The notes beneath the pieces were generated by a model, which made no database searches, was not told the DNA's origin, and saw nothing but the letters and a program-made list of their open reading frames with translations. Both the position numbers and the translations under genes were made by a program. From Augochlora pura (lineage: Eukaryota > Arthropoda > Insecta > Hymenoptera > Halictidae), in assembly GCF_028453695.1 (NCBI RefSeq), contig NC_135780.1:12459172-12523171 (forward strand): DNA of 64,000 nucleotides. The letters are read 5' to 3'. How positions within the stretch are numbered: position 1 is the stretch's first letter; each line of letters starts with the position of its first letter. This document shows positions 48,883-61,000 of this stretch, one piece after another.

Positions 48883-49879
48883 TAACTCGCGAACGAAGCC
48901 GCGGATCGCGTTTTCGCCCAGGAGAAAGTTACTCCTCGGGAATCCCTCGCTACAATAATTCTGCTACACCCTGTATACGAACGGGGATCTCTACATCGGC
49001 GAGCCGAACGGGCTCGCGCTTTCATAAACTGCATTCATAACGAGAAGTGGCCTCCTCGAGCCCCACCCCGGGGGCAAAGTTACGATAGGCAATAACAAAC
49101 TTTCGTATTCTTACCGCGACTCGAATGAATTCGCCCCGCGAGCCCCCGGGTTCATTTATATCAATTATACCGGTTAAAGTAATTAAACGCGGGAGCCTGG
49201 AGAAGAGTAAAAGGAGGAGGGGGAGTCGAAGGAGGAGGCCTTTGCCGGGAGAAGCGTCAACTTTTATTAAGAAGTTACCTATCGCCGTATTCCTCGCACG
49301 TCCCCCGTCCGCGGCAAACTTTCTCCTCAAAGGACCAGAGATAGCAGCCGGAAAAAAAAATTTGTTTCGAGCTCTCCCACGGAATTATCCGCCTCTCCGC
49401 CTTTTCTCTCTCCCCCCCCCCCTCCGTCTTGCGAGATTAATGGATTCCAGCTACTCCGGTTATCCCGTTTAATGCGTTCCCTCTCGCGAATATCACCGGT
49501 AACTCCGCTTTCTTTCGAAACTACCCTCGGAATTCATTTGTTTCCATCGGGGCTCTCTCTCTCTGCCCTCCAGGCGATGTGTACGCGTACCCCGTGCGAC
49601 TAACCCCGGTCAAAGAGGCTGGCCGGCCTGATTTCAAAGCGAGCGCACAGTAATGCACGCGGTACGATTATAAAAGACCTTCGAAGCGGAGCGATTGTCT
49701 TTCGAGGGATTGCAAATTAATCCGCCTTGTACGTTCGCGCCTGGAACTTTACCTCGCCGCGGACTCGCAGCTTGATTATACGCGGCTGTTGTTCTGCTGG
49801 GAATTAATCTTCGGTGGTGGAATATGAATATGTAATATCCAAGATTAAGATTTATTCATTCCGCATCGATGTTTTATTT

Positions 49880-50215
49880 TATGGAGAAATAAGTTTTGTT
49901 ACTTTGCGGATTTTTCTGAGATTTACTTTTAGGTTAAAATAAGTTTTATTTCTTTGTAGACTTTTCTTTGAGATTTACTTGTAGGTAAAAGTAATTTTTA
50001 TTTCTATGTTGATCTCTTCTGAAATTTCCTTTTAGGTAAAAATAATTTTTATTTCTCTGAGGATTTTTTTGGAAATTTATTTTTAGCTAGAAATAATTTT
50101 TATTTCCCTGGGGATTCTTTTGAAATTTATTTTTAGATAAAAATTAGTCTTATTTCTCTGTAGATAAGTTTGAAATTTACTTCTAGGTAAAAATAATTTT
50201 TATTGTTCTGTAGAC
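49880..50215. repeat. Minisatellite, unit about 51 bp
   Basis: aaaataatttttatttctct recurs near 49993, 50044, 50095, 50145 and 50195, joined by a gaaatttatttttagg-like stretch. About six diverged copies. Confidence 0.85.
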
Positions 50216-50219
50216 TTGT

Positions 50220-51280
50220 AATTTTATTTAAAATCTAATTTTAAGCAATTTCTCGTAAACCGTCTATTCTAACTTTATACAAAAATAAGAAATTAAAATA
50301 AACAGCAGCAGCTGAGGAATTTTAGCAACCGATTTCCCACCCCTTTGTATCTTTAATAAATATGAAACCAGCGAATGGGGTGAATAAATCCGCGAAGAAA
50401 TAATTTTATACAAAAAATCCGCTAAAATTATCTACCGTACACCGTCTGTATATATTTATGCGACAAACTTCGACGAGGACGATCGACCAACTGACGCGTC
50501 GAAGGGGGTTACCGAGTACAGGTTACGTCAGGTGCCGCAAACACGAGAGCGCGATGTGGATCGCTCGTGTTTCAGTTCGACATTTGTTTATCGACACTCG
50601 TGCCCGCGCGCCTGCTAATTGATCCCGAGGAGCTTCGTTTCGCCGTACAGTTTTCGAGAGTTCTAATTCGCATGAGAGATCAAAGGATCCCCCCGAAATA
50701 CCAATTTTAAGCGGCGGTCGGTTTAAAAAGTAAGCCACGATTATTCCCCGCCTCGTTAAACGAAATTGATTATGCTGCTCCAAAGTGGTCGTAACGTTCC
50801 CGAGTTCTTTGCCGGGCGAGCCGATAAATAATTTACTATTATCTCCGGGACAAGGAACGTTGATTCGACGAGGTACCCGGAGCTCGGTGCTTCGGCGGGC
50901 TAAAAATAGCTATCGGATAGGTATTCCGCGCATCAATTAAACAGCGTCCGTATTTCAGCTTCTTTTTCAGAGACGAATATTAATGGAATTTACGGAACGA
51001 TGGGTCGGCACGCTGAGTGTCTCGAATCAATCGTAATTCGGGGTCAACCCTTTCGTATTGGATTGACAATTAAGTGATCGCGGATTTTGTTAATTGATGG
51101 TCTTAGCACGTTCTTTTTATCAACGTGTTCAAAGTAATTAAGTTATATTGTTTTCTTACCGCCTGCACTTTTATCTTCAATTTAGTGAGAAAATTGTATC
51201 GATTAGTTATTTAGTTTCGTTTTTATCACTGTTTGAAGCTGAAAGGACAAGAAGCGCATTTTATGTCAGGGTAAAATGAA
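50220..51280. other. Intronic stretch, nothing recognised
   Basis: No exon, element or clear repeat in this interval. Confidence 0.4.
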
Positions 51281-51284
51281 TAGT

Positions 51285-51440
51285 GAATTATAATGAATTG
51301 TAATGTATTATAATGAATTGTAATGAATTGTAATGAAGTATAATTAATTGTAATGAAGTATAATGAATTGTAATGAATTGTAATGAAGTATAATGAATTG
51401 TAATGAAGTGCGCAATGAATTTTAATGAATTGAAATGAAA
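51285..51440. repeat. 10-bp minisatellite (TGTAATGAAT)n
   Basis: tgtaatgaat and its variants (tataatgaat, tgtaatgaag) repeat about 15 times. The minus-strand Ser/Leu/Tyr frame across it is an artefact. Confidence 0.9.
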
Positions 51441-51793
51441 TTATAGTGAATAATTCCGACAATAATGCCAGACATATTTTAACATCTCAATGTGCTATCT
51501 ATTCAGTTTCAGAATTCTAGTGCATCTTTCTTGTCCTCTTATAAAATAGTGAATAAAAATCCCGTGTACCAATTTAATTTTTAATCGGATCACGACGTTA
51601 AATAAAACGGATTTGTTTGATAAAATATTTCAATTGAAATTTTGTGCAATTCGTATAATAAAATATCTATTTTTAATGCGATCTGCTGGTAGCAATAAAT
51701 GTTACACTGTCAGGGGAATATTATTTATGTATTCTCAGTCCATAAGAAACAGCGCAGTCTAAGAGAGAAAAAAAGACATAAGCGAGTACTCAC

Positions 51794-51958
51794 GCGAACA
51801 CTGTCGCGGCTCGTCGGTCCCGTCGCCGCAGTCGTCGATGACGTTGCACACCTTGTTCAGGGCGACGCAGCGCCCGTTACCACACGCGAACTCGCTCTGC
51901 CGACAGGAAAGCACCGTCGCCGCCATGAGAACGCAGACGAAGACCGGCCAATGAGTGT
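51794..51958 (-). CDS. Exon: signal-peptide core plus LDL-receptor class A repeat
   Basis: This exon encodes an N-terminal segment of an extracellular protein. On the minus strand an acceptor (cttttgtttgcttccag) precedes it, and a consensus GTGAGT donor follows it at 51793. It holds a hydrophobic stretch (HWPVFVCVLMAATVLS), fit for a signal peptide, then CRQSEFACGNGRCVALNKVC and NVIDDCGDGTDEPRQC. That gives the six cysteines and the acidic calcium-binding motif DDCGDGTDE of an LDLa module. It is 165 bases long, phase 1 at both ends, and joins in frame to the CUB exon at 1339-1475. The start codon is probably in an upstream exon to the right. An internal Met (MAATVLS) is a less likely start. 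The module usually binds ligand in receptors; the specific gene is not identified. Confidence 0.85.
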
Positions 51959-52819
51959 CTGGAAGCAAACAAAAGCCAAATCAGGAGACGCTTCAATGGA
52001 AACCCCCTTCGAAAACCCTAATCGCACCCCCTCGAGCATATCTACCCCATCTCGCATCTTGAAATTAGTAAAACGCTTCTTATTATTATTATTAGAAACC
52101 GAAAGGCCGCCGTTGAAAGTCTGTTCGCCTTCGCGCAGGGATAATTTATCCGTCTCGGCAGTTAGACCGTGCCGTTTATTTATTAAAAGTTGCCGCCGGT
52201 CCCGATGCAAATGGGCATCCGACCCATAAATCTGTAACGAGATATAGTATCCAAGATCGACGACTCCAGAGACTTTCCTCCCTTGTTTTTCGCAGCGTCG
52301 CGGCGGACAGATTCGTCGGGAGATGTTTGCCTCGGGCGAAACACACGGGGGTAGAGAGAGAGGGGGTGGTACAGCCATTCAAATCTTCGGCGGACGATCG
52401 CGCGCGCGGTGGCATTATTTACGTAAGCAGGCGAAGTTCGGCCGAGGGGGGGACACAGGAAGCAAACAACGCATCCGTCTTCATAGTTCCGCGGGTAAAA
52501 CGCGCGAAATTTATCATCCCGTTGCAGTTCCATCCGAGCGAGCCTCCCTCCCCTCCCCCCTTCCTCTGCGTCTCGAATCGCGGATTGATTTGACCCGTTT
52601 CCCAGTATTTGCTCGGCCCCGTCGACTACAGAAGAAGAATAAGATAAACGGTTCCAGCGTTTGATTGATGGCGAGATGGATTCGAACGGTGAGTTATCCA
52701 CTGACGGATTTGAACGCGACGCACGATGGGGAAACGGAACGCGATGCGCCAACGGCGTTCCGATGATAAACATATTTTTATTATTGTTCGTATGATCTTA
52801 CGCGGTTTGATGGAACAAT

Positions 52820-53117
52820 TTAACCCTTTGCGCTCCGTTGTCTCTTGTCAGGGGACATCGTAATTCTAGTATATACACTACATATTGTATACTTATAGTA
52901 TAGAATACACTATATAATACAAAGTGTACTATATAATATAAAATATACTATATAATATAAAATATACTATATAATATAAAATATACTATATAATATAGAA
53001 TATACTATATAATACAGAATATACTATATAATATAAAAGTTCGTAAGGGCTGGTAGGTAACATCCATAACAGTGGAAAGGGCAAAGGGTTAAAGTGTTAA
53101 AGAGTGCAAAGGGTTAA
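52820..53117 (+). mobile_element. piggyBac-type MITE with an internal minisatellite
   Basis: It begins TTAACCCTTTGCGCT and ends AGTGCAAAGGGTTAA, matching as inverted repeats at 14 of 15 bases and bounded by TTAA. A second, nested right end (gcaaagggttaa) lies at 53081-53092, so the right terminus is duplicated. The core is an AT tandem array listed separately. Confidence 0.7.
52885..53036. repeat. 19-bp AT minisatellite (ATACTATATAATATAAAAT)n
   Basis: About seven units of atactatataatataaaat with small changes (tagaat, cagaat) fill the middle of the MITE at 52820. Confidence 0.9.
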
Positions 53118-53521
53118 GAGTGTCTATGTCCTCGGTGCATATACTAAGGCAGCCAGTATGTAAATAAAATAATAAGAATAATCATGTGACAGAAAGTTTG
53201 AAAATTCCACTGGCACTTAAACGGAAGCTCCATAGAACACCGATTTAATTGTTCGGTCAGCAGGTTAAGATCGCGTTAAAATCGATCGACAGGGAAAACG
53301 ATCGTTCGAATCCGGAAATTCCCATTCATCTTCGAACGGATCGCCGTTTCACCGTCATTCTCCTTGGGAAATTTCAATCCACGAATTTTCGCGAAAACGC
53401 TCCCGAGAAAATATCGTTTCCACCGGTTCTGAAACTTCGTTGATACTCGAACGAAACCAAGGACGAACCACGAGACCTCTCGCAACACACACACACAGGG
53501 TGTTTCTTTTTTTCTACCAGA

Positions 53522-53558
53522 AAAAGAAAGAGAGAGAGAGAGGGAGAGAGAGAGAGAG
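53522..53558. repeat. (GA)n microsatellite
   Basis: A GA run with one GGGA interruption. A second GA run of about 30 bases lies at 53690-53720. Confidence 0.88.
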
Positions 53559-54589
53559 TCTTTATCGAGAAAAGAAACCCGTGTTTCTTTAGCGGTCGGA
53601 ATTCCAGCAGAAAATTACCAGAAAAAGGAGAAAAGAGAGGCAAGGTGGCGGTCCGGATGGTGGGTGAAGTGGGTCACGGGGCGAGGAGGAGTGAGTGAGA
53701 GAGAGAGAGAGAGAGAGAGGCGTTTCGCGGAATAGGAGAAAGAGTGGTCGAAAGGCCAAGAATCGATAAGGTGCGGATATCGGGGCACGTCCTCTCGATT
53801 TCCGGCAACGTCTGAAAACCTCCCCCCTCCCCTCCTCGTCGACGACGTCGTTCGACCGACGAAGTCCGAGTCTATAGAACATCTCGGCCAGCGTTATCCG
53901 CGCGGAGAACCTCGATTCCCCTTCCCCCTTCAGAAGTCAGCTTCTATCGGGAGCGCACCCGGTCACGTATCTAGTGTTCGTACGCCATCCACGACGTACG
54001 ATCCCGTCAAATTAATTCCCCAGGCAGCTCGTTACACACCCTTGCCATCCGAAATCTAGGTCGCGCGTCTCCGCGCCCTTATCTACCCGTACACCCTTTA
54101 ACTCGGGAGTGGTTCTTCAAAAGAGAAAAAAAAAATGGTCTGATACGCCGCGCGAAGTAAATTGCGGGCGAGCGGGATTAAAATATCCGGGCGAGAACCG
54201 GAAATAACCGGTTATTTTATTTATTTTTGAAGGACATAACCTGTGCCTTTGATTTCTCACGGATATATTTATTATATTTATTTTTATCGATAATATTTCA
54301 AGTTTTTAGTTTTTCGTTTCTTTATCTTTGGATTAGAAAATTTCATAGGTCTTAGTCCGTTGCGAGTAGAATTGTAATAAACGTCGAACGTCTCAAAGAC
54401 GTCGAGGTTTGGTCTGAACGTGTTACAGCCTAAAATATGGATGTCTTTAAGGTGTTCAAACAGTTTACAATTCGAGATGTTTTTAAGCTGTCTTTAATTC
54501 TCTTAATTGTGTTATAGGAGGTCTGTTTCAGGATGTCTTAAAGACGTCTTAACGATAATTATATTATATGATATAATATTCTATTTTAT

Positions 54590-54795
54590 CGTAACGTATT
54601 GTACTGTAATGTACTGTATGGTACTGTATGGTACTGTATTGTACTGTATTGTACTGTAATGTACTGTATGGTACTGTATTGTACTGTAATGTACTGTATT
54701 GTACTCTATTATACTCTATTGCACTCTATTGTACTCTATTGTACTCTATTGTACTCTATTGTACTGTAATATACTGTATTATATTGTACTGTACC
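54590..54795. repeat. 10-bp minisatellite (TGTACTGTAT)n
   Basis: About 20 units of tgtactgtat pass into a tgtactctat variant in the right half, then back. The Tyr/Cys/Leu-rich plus-strand frame here is an artefact of the repeat. Confidence 0.92.
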
Positions 54796-55556
54796 TCGCC
54801 GACTATAATCGGCGCCCGTAACGAAAGAGTTAAAAGGGCGCCAATCCAACGCGCAAAAATAGATTTAATGTACTCTTAAAAACATCAGAAAAATAGTCTG
54901 CACCAGTTAAAAAATCGCGATCAGCGAAACAAGGGTCTAAAAGCAGTTCGCCTTCCCAGGAAAATTGGCAAAAGTAAACAGCACGTAGCCGTATTCATCG
55001 GGGAATTTTCACTTTTTACTATTCTTTTTGGAATTCGTGGCGGCCGCCTGGGTGGGGAGAGAGAATCGGACGGGAACAAAAACCCGACGGAAATTTAACT
55101 TTAACCGTCGGACGGTCGCGGAAATTTTAATGCAAAGTCGCCGTAAGCACGCTGAAACGTCGTCGTCGTCGTCGTGCAAAAAAGAGAAAGGATCGAAAAG
55201 AAGGGGACGTTTTCTGGACGTCTCGAGGACGCTTTCCGCGCGTCCCTCGCCGCCGCCGCTTAAACTTATCCGTCCGAGAGTAGTCGAGAAAGTAGAATCG
55301 CATTTTCCTCAACGCCCCCCCCCCCCACTCGCCCTTCTCTCTGTCGACTTCGTTTTTCCGTCTTGCGACTACGGGTCACGTAATTTCCCCCTTTCTTTCA
55401 CGGTGGAAAACAAGGATCTACGACGCGATTCGAAAACCGTACGGCGATATCTCGCGAGCACGAACTATACCAAAATTGCAGATCCCACGCGTTCGTCTTT
55501 GAAAATGGGTAAGCGGAGACAGGGCGATGGGGATGTGAGAATTGAACGGTGAGGCT

Positions 55557-55885
55557 GTCGAGTCTTAAACGTGACTGATGTACTTTTTATGATTTAAAAA
55601 TTATTTAATAATACCTGAATAATAGATATAAAATTACTGACTTCCTTGACATAACCTTGACAGTTAAAACCGTCGAGCCTTAAACATGACTGATGTACAT
55701 TTTATAATTGAAAAATTATTTAATAATACCTGAATAATAGATATAAAATTACTGACTTCCTTGACATAACCTTGACAATTAAAACCGTCGAGTCTCAAAC
55801 ATGACTGATGTACTTTTTATAATTTAAAAATTGTATAATAATACCTCGGTAATAGATATAAAATTACCGATTACCGTGACAATAG
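55557..55885. repeat. 115-bp tandem repeat, nearly three copies
   Basis: gtcgag(t/c)ct(t/c)aaac starts copies at 55557, 55672 and 55787, an exact 115-base spacing. Copies 1 and 2 are almost identical and share tgactgatgtac and cttccttgacataaccttga. The third diverges at its right end. Confidence 0.9.
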
Positions 55886-56762
55886 ATTCACAGTCCATAA
55901 GCCAGCGAAGCATAAAAATTGACAATTTGACGACACAGCATTCACCTGTGACGATCGACGCGAGCTTCGCCTCTCTTTCAGGTAGATAAGGGACGGTGAC
56001 ACGTTCGAGAGAACGGCAATCGTTGAACCGCGAGGCTGACAAATGAATTCGCACAGCAGGGTAGAATCGAATTTTGGGGGAAACGAGGACGGCTGGCTTC
56101 GAGTATCCCAGTTTTACAGCGGCTCCTTTGCGAGCGTTGGCAGACAGGCACTCGAGAGAAGAGAGAGAGAGAGAGAGAGAGGAGGGTCGAGCGCAAGGGC
56201 GCGGGATGAAAATCGAGAATTCAGGGGCCAATTATTCGGCGGCACTCGAAGAGAACGCGGAAAATTAAACGGTTCGAGGGCACTAGAAATAAATACTTCG
56301 CCCCTTTTCGCGCCACCTACTCGCCTCGAGGGCGGCGGCGCCCGGCGAAAAAATCGAGGAACGACGGAATACTACGTTCCCTCCGCGCCAGCCGCACGGA
56401 ATTCAATCCCTCGGATGGTGGACGCCGCGTCGCGATACCGAACAGTTTATCGCAGATTTTTATCTGACAATTGAACGCGAAACCGGCCGTTTGCCAGCCG
56501 GTATTGAATTTCGGGGGATCGTGTCCGGACACCGGAGGCGATTTTCGTTGCCGACGATCGAATCCGGCCGCTTTCGTTTCAACCGTGACCGGATCACGTG
56601 GCCCGCGAATAAATACTTTTATCACGCGGGGTGGTCCTCGACGACCACCTTTCGACAATTTCGCACCTTTTAATTGGTGTCGCGCACCGTCGAATCACTG
56701 ACAATTTCTTGACGCTTCAGATCTCGACGCTTTCAATAAAATTAGGTGACACTTCGGAGCTT

Positions 56763-56862
56763 NNNNNNNNNNNNNNNNNNNNNNNNNNNNNNNNNNNNNN
56801 NNNNNNNNNNNNNNNNNNNNNNNNNNNNNNNNNNNNNNNNNNNNNNNNNNNNNNNNNNNNNN
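56763..56862. other. Assembly gap, 100 N
   Basis: Exactly 100 N. The flank to the right is a diverged repeat, which may be why the assembly breaks here. Confidence 0.99.
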
Positions 56863-56869
56863 AATTTTA

Positions 56870-57130
56870 TTCCAACTAATTAACCAATAATACAAATCTA
56901 CAACAAATACAGACAGTAGTATCGACAAACCACTAGTCAGACGAAACCAGCCCCACAAAAGTCCTCCTCAATGCCAGCCATTTTACCAACTAAACAATAC
57001 AGTTGAACGACAAATATAGACAGTAGTATCGACAAACGACAAGCCGGACCGTCAGAAACTGAAACAGTGGTACAAGTATATAACAACTGTAGAGACAGTG
57101 GTATCGACATACCGTTAATCCGGCCCGAGT
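56870..57130. repeat. Diverged repeat around agacagtagtatcgacaaac
   Basis: agacagt(a/g)gtatcgaca occurs three times at uneven spacing, each preceded by a tacaacaa(a/c)t-like segment. It abuts the gap, so the array may be longer in the genome. Confidence 0.65.
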
Positions 57131-57301
57131 AGTACGAAAATCGACTATCCCAACAAGAAGAGTAGCACATGAATCAATAACAAGCCTCGACCATCGTTCT
57201 CGGAGACGTAAGACCCATGAATTATTCAGCAGCAGGAGTCAATCATATTTCCGGCCAAGATTGGCCGCGATCCATCAAAGAACAAGAGAGCCCCGGCAGC
57301 T

Positions 57302-57583
57302 TTAACCCTTAGCGGACGACGACGACTCGAACCAAGTGAAGTAACAGGACGAGGCGATTTTCTCAGATCGAGTGACTCGTATATATATTATTTTAGTTTT
57401 TATATAACGCAAATATAATTTATATATAAATATATTTAATATTTATATAAATGTATTTATATACGATTATATGTAATTATATACAATTATATAATTTATA
57501 TAGAAATTGTCTCAACATAAACGCTGACTCTCACTCGTCCTGCCAAACGAAACGAGAGTCGCCTCTCGTCCGCAAAGGGTTAA
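57302..57583 (+). mobile_element. piggyBac-type MITE (family F)
   Basis: It begins TTAACCCTTAGCGGACGA and ends TCGTCCGCAAAGGGTTAA, inverted repeats matching at 17 of 18 bases, with weaker pairing continuing to about 26 bases. TTAA bounds both ends. The 282-bp body is AT-rich and non-coding. The interior differs from the family A copies, so this is a separate family sharing the outer terminus. Confidence 0.75.
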
Positions 57584-59139
57584 AGCCCGCCAACGTCGAC
57601 GCTTCCCATTGGTCCTTGAGATCAGCGACCACGTCAGCCTTCGAACACCTCTCTCCAGCATTCTCTCGCTCGTCGCAGTTTCCATTCTTTCGATAATGTC
57701 TGCGAGCCGAGTCGCGGAGTTCATTATATTCAGCCGACTACTTTGTTATCTTGCAAAAAAAACCGGGAGACAAAATGGCGGGCCACGATGTTTGTGGCCC
57801 CGGCGAGAAAGATCACGGAGGATCGATTTAATCGAGCCCGGGTAGAGGCTCGAGATTACGTTCCAGCTCTGAATGGCGATTCATCGACGCTTTCTGGATA
57901 GGAATTGCGGCGCGACGGGTAATGGCGACGATTCGAATAGAGTGGCCGGGCTCAGACTGGATTATGCTACTTCCGCCATGCTCGCAACGTGTAATCATTC
58001 TTCGAGGAACTTGTGGAGCAACGCTGTTTTCGTTTATTAATATTTACAACTGTACCAGGTTTCATTTATTACCGGTTTGCACTGCTGGAACGTTTTGCGG
58101 CTGATTTATGGAGCGCCTGAACTACTGCGAGGACTTGCGTCCGATTTATCAGAAGTATCGACCACTGCAGGAGCAGTCTTTTGTGGAATAAAATTGTCTA
58201 GGTTATGTTCTGTTATGAATATAGTCTTGGATTTGAAATAGAAACTAGTAAATCAATAAAAACTATTAAATTAATAAAAACATTCTACAGAATTCAAACT
58301 ATCGTGGAATTGTTTTAAATTAATTAAAACTCTCGCGAAATTGAACGAATCTCTATGGAACTGTCTCAATGCCACTTTTATTTTCGACGAGGGAAATCCG
58401 GTCCGCTCAGAAGAAATGCGAGAAGTAGAGACGCTTCCCTGGTCCATACACGGAAGATACAAATCGACGATCGTTTTAGCTGTCTGGCCTGCGGATGACA
58501 CGAACCACTGTCCGGCCATTCGTCCAACTTGCGGACGGTGCGACCCGCTGTCGCGCACCGGCTGTCCGACTGTCTAAAAATCCAAACAGCTCGCGCTAAT
58601 ACAAACCAGTCTCTCAACTATTTATCAAACCCGCCCGAGCCATTTCTCTTCCAACAAGCACGAGCAACCGCGAATTAATCGGAAATACGGATTACCTCGG
58701 GTTGGTCCACGACGAGCGCCGAGCACACAGAAACCATCGTCGAGCAGGGAACCTTTTCCGACGATTAATCGTTTAACGGCATCGCAAATTGAATTTTTCG
58801 CCGAAGCCCGCGAAGCCTCGTTCGAAATCGCCGAATCAGAGATAAACAGCAGAGTTTGTTATCTCCGTCTTCGTCTACGATTCGCTGCCTGCGCGAGACC
58901 GCCTCTCGCGGATCGATCGCTGGGAATTCGGTTCGGCCGTAGTCATCAATTTTCGCGATCGAAGAGGGGCCGAGTCCCTTCGGCGGCTCGCCAGAAATCG
59001 AACCGCGATTCTAACTGGCAGCCCGGCTCCGTCTTATCAGCGACCATTGTTCGGCGGCGACCAATTAGATCGACTCCGGGCCGCGCGCGTCTGGCTGGCA
59101 GGTGCGTCATCGTAACTACGCGACGCCGTCGGCAAGCTT

Positions 59140-59275
59140 CCGATGACTTCGCGAGAGACGGCGAGGGAGAGGAGAGGAGGAGGACGATGGCAAGGGAGAG
59201 AGGACTGCGAGAAGGGAGATGAGACTACGGTGAGGGAGAGGGGACCGCGAGGAGGGAGAGAGGACTACGAGAGGA
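59140..59275. repeat. GA-rich minisatellite, unit about 24 bp
   Basis: gggagagaggactgcgagaa and related blocks (gagatgagactacggtg, gagaggggaccgcgagg) recur with about 24-base spacing, roughly four copies. Confidence 0.7.
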
Positions 59276-59702
59276 ACGCCCTCGAGGATCCCGCGTCGGC
59301 CGGAACCAGCCCAGCGAAGCACAAAGCAGGAAATTAATTCTATTAGCCGCGCCTGGCTTCGCTGACTTCTGGGACTAATTTCGAGCCGAGCGTCATCAAG
59401 ATGCATCGAGAACCGTTGATCGAGGGACGGGAGATACCTCGCGGCTCCTATCTGCGGATATTCCTCACGGCCGACGCAGGAAATTCAACGTGACACGTGA
59501 CGGGCGCGACGGACGCCGCGAATCTTCTTCGATGGCATTTAGCCCGACGTAAACGCGACAAGAATAAAACCATCGTTCATCGCGAATTTTGCTTGGACGG
59601 TCATAGATCGATTTCATTAATATTGCTATGGAAAATAGATTTTTACGATGTAAAGGAAACCGATATCGATTTTTGTGTTATTTAACCCTTCGCAATCGAG
59701 TT

Positions 59703-61000
59703 CAAAAATCAGCCCCGGACGGCCTAATACTCCCTCCAGATCGCTTTCAAAAATCATAAAAAAATCCCAGCCCGTTTTACGGGAATCTACGTTCCGGCAT
59801 CGTAAAATGGACACTTTCAGCTTCAATTTAAGCTACCTGGAGTTCAAATTGCTCTACGGAAAAGTTGTTGGAAACGCGCCCAAAGTCCAAAAATCAGCCC
59901 CAGACGGCCTAATATCCCCTCCAGATCGCTTTCAAAAATCATAAAAAAATCCCAGCCCGTTTTACGGGAATGTACGTTCCGGCATCGTAAAATAGACACT
60001 TTCAGCTTCAATTTAAGCTACCTGGAGTTCAAATTGCTCTACGGAAAAGTTGCTGGAAACGCGCCCAAAGTCCAAAAATCAGCCGCAGACTGCCCAATAC
60101 CCTCTCCAGATCGCTTTCAAAAATCATAAAAAAATCCCCGACAACTTTACGGGAATGTACGTTCCGGCATCGTAAGATAGACACTTTCAGCTTCAATCTA
60201 AGCTACCTGGAGTTCAAATTGCTCCACGAGAAAGTTGTTGGAAACGCGCCCAAAGTCCAAAAATCAGCCGCAGACTGCCCAATACCCTCTCCAGATCGCT
60301 TTCAAAAATCATAAAAAAATCCTCGACAATTTTACGGGAATGTACGTTCCGGCATCGTAAGATAGACACTTTCAGCTTCAATTTAAGCTACCTGGAGTTC
60401 AAATTGCTCCACGGGAAAGTTGTTGGAATCGCGCCCAAATTCCAAAAATCAGCCCCAGACGGCCTAATACCCCCTCCAGATCGCTTTGAAAAATCATAAA
60501 AAAATCCCAGACCGTTTTACGGAAATGTACGTTCCGGCATCGTAAGATAGACACTTTCAGCTTCAATTTAAGCTACCTGGAGTTCAAATTGCTCCACGAG
60601 AAAGTTGTTGGAAACGCGCCCAAAGTCCAAAAATCAGCCCCAGACTGCCTAATACCCTCTCCAGATCGCTTTCAAAAATCATAAAAAAATCCCCGACCGT
60701 TTTACGGGAATGTACGTTCCGTCATCGTAAAATAGACACTTTCAGCTTCAATTTAAGCTACCTGGAGTTCAAATTGCTCGGCGGGAAAGTTGTTGGAAAC
60801 GCGCCCAAAGTCCAAAAATCAGCCCCAGACGGCCTAATACCCCCTCCAGATCGTTTTCAAAAATCATAAAAAAATCCCAGACCGTTTTACGGGAATGTAC
60901 GTACCGGCATCGTAAAGTAGACACTTTCAGCTTCAATTTAAGCTACCTGGAGTTCAAAGTGCTCCACGGGAAAGTTGTTGGAAACAAGCCCAAAGTCTAA
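59703..61000. repeat. 185-bp satellite-like tandem array, seven units
   Basis: caaaaatcagcc starts units at 59703, 59888, 60073, 60258, 60443, 60628 and 60813, with a last partial start at 60998. Every interval is exactly 185 bases. Units differ only by point changes. Each contains ttttacgggaatgtacgttc with a GGAA...TTCC dyad and an agcttcaatttaagct near-palindrome. The unit length is not a multiple of three and frames close within or soon after a unit, so the array is not coding. Confidence 0.95.

Larger units (their letters stand above)
1476..51793 (-). other. About 50.3-kb intron of the LDLa-CUB gene
   Basis: The donor GTGAGT directly follows the LDLa exon at its left edge (51793-51788), and the acceptor lies just right of the CUB exon (1476-1477 on the plus strand). 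Exon phases match (1 to 1), so the exons can be joined directly. An unseen phase-compatible exon between them cannot be excluded. The interval holds the eight-exon plus-strand gene at 36614-40506, two scaffold gaps and most of the repeats listed here. True length is uncertain because the gaps are padded with N. Confidence 0.65.

Noticed and set aside
52680..52700. gattcgaac-like motifs suggesting tRNA T-loops (also near 17649, 53303 and 57930)
   Set aside because: No matching acceptor stem, D-loop or anticodon arm could be found around them.
54628..54879. Tyr/Cys/Leu-rich plus-strand frame
   Set aside because: It is a direct translation of the tgtactgtat minisatellite.
59675..59944. 89-codon frame beginning just before the 185-bp satellite
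   Set aside because: The unit is not a multiple of three and the frame stops in the second unit, so it is not a conserved repeat protein.
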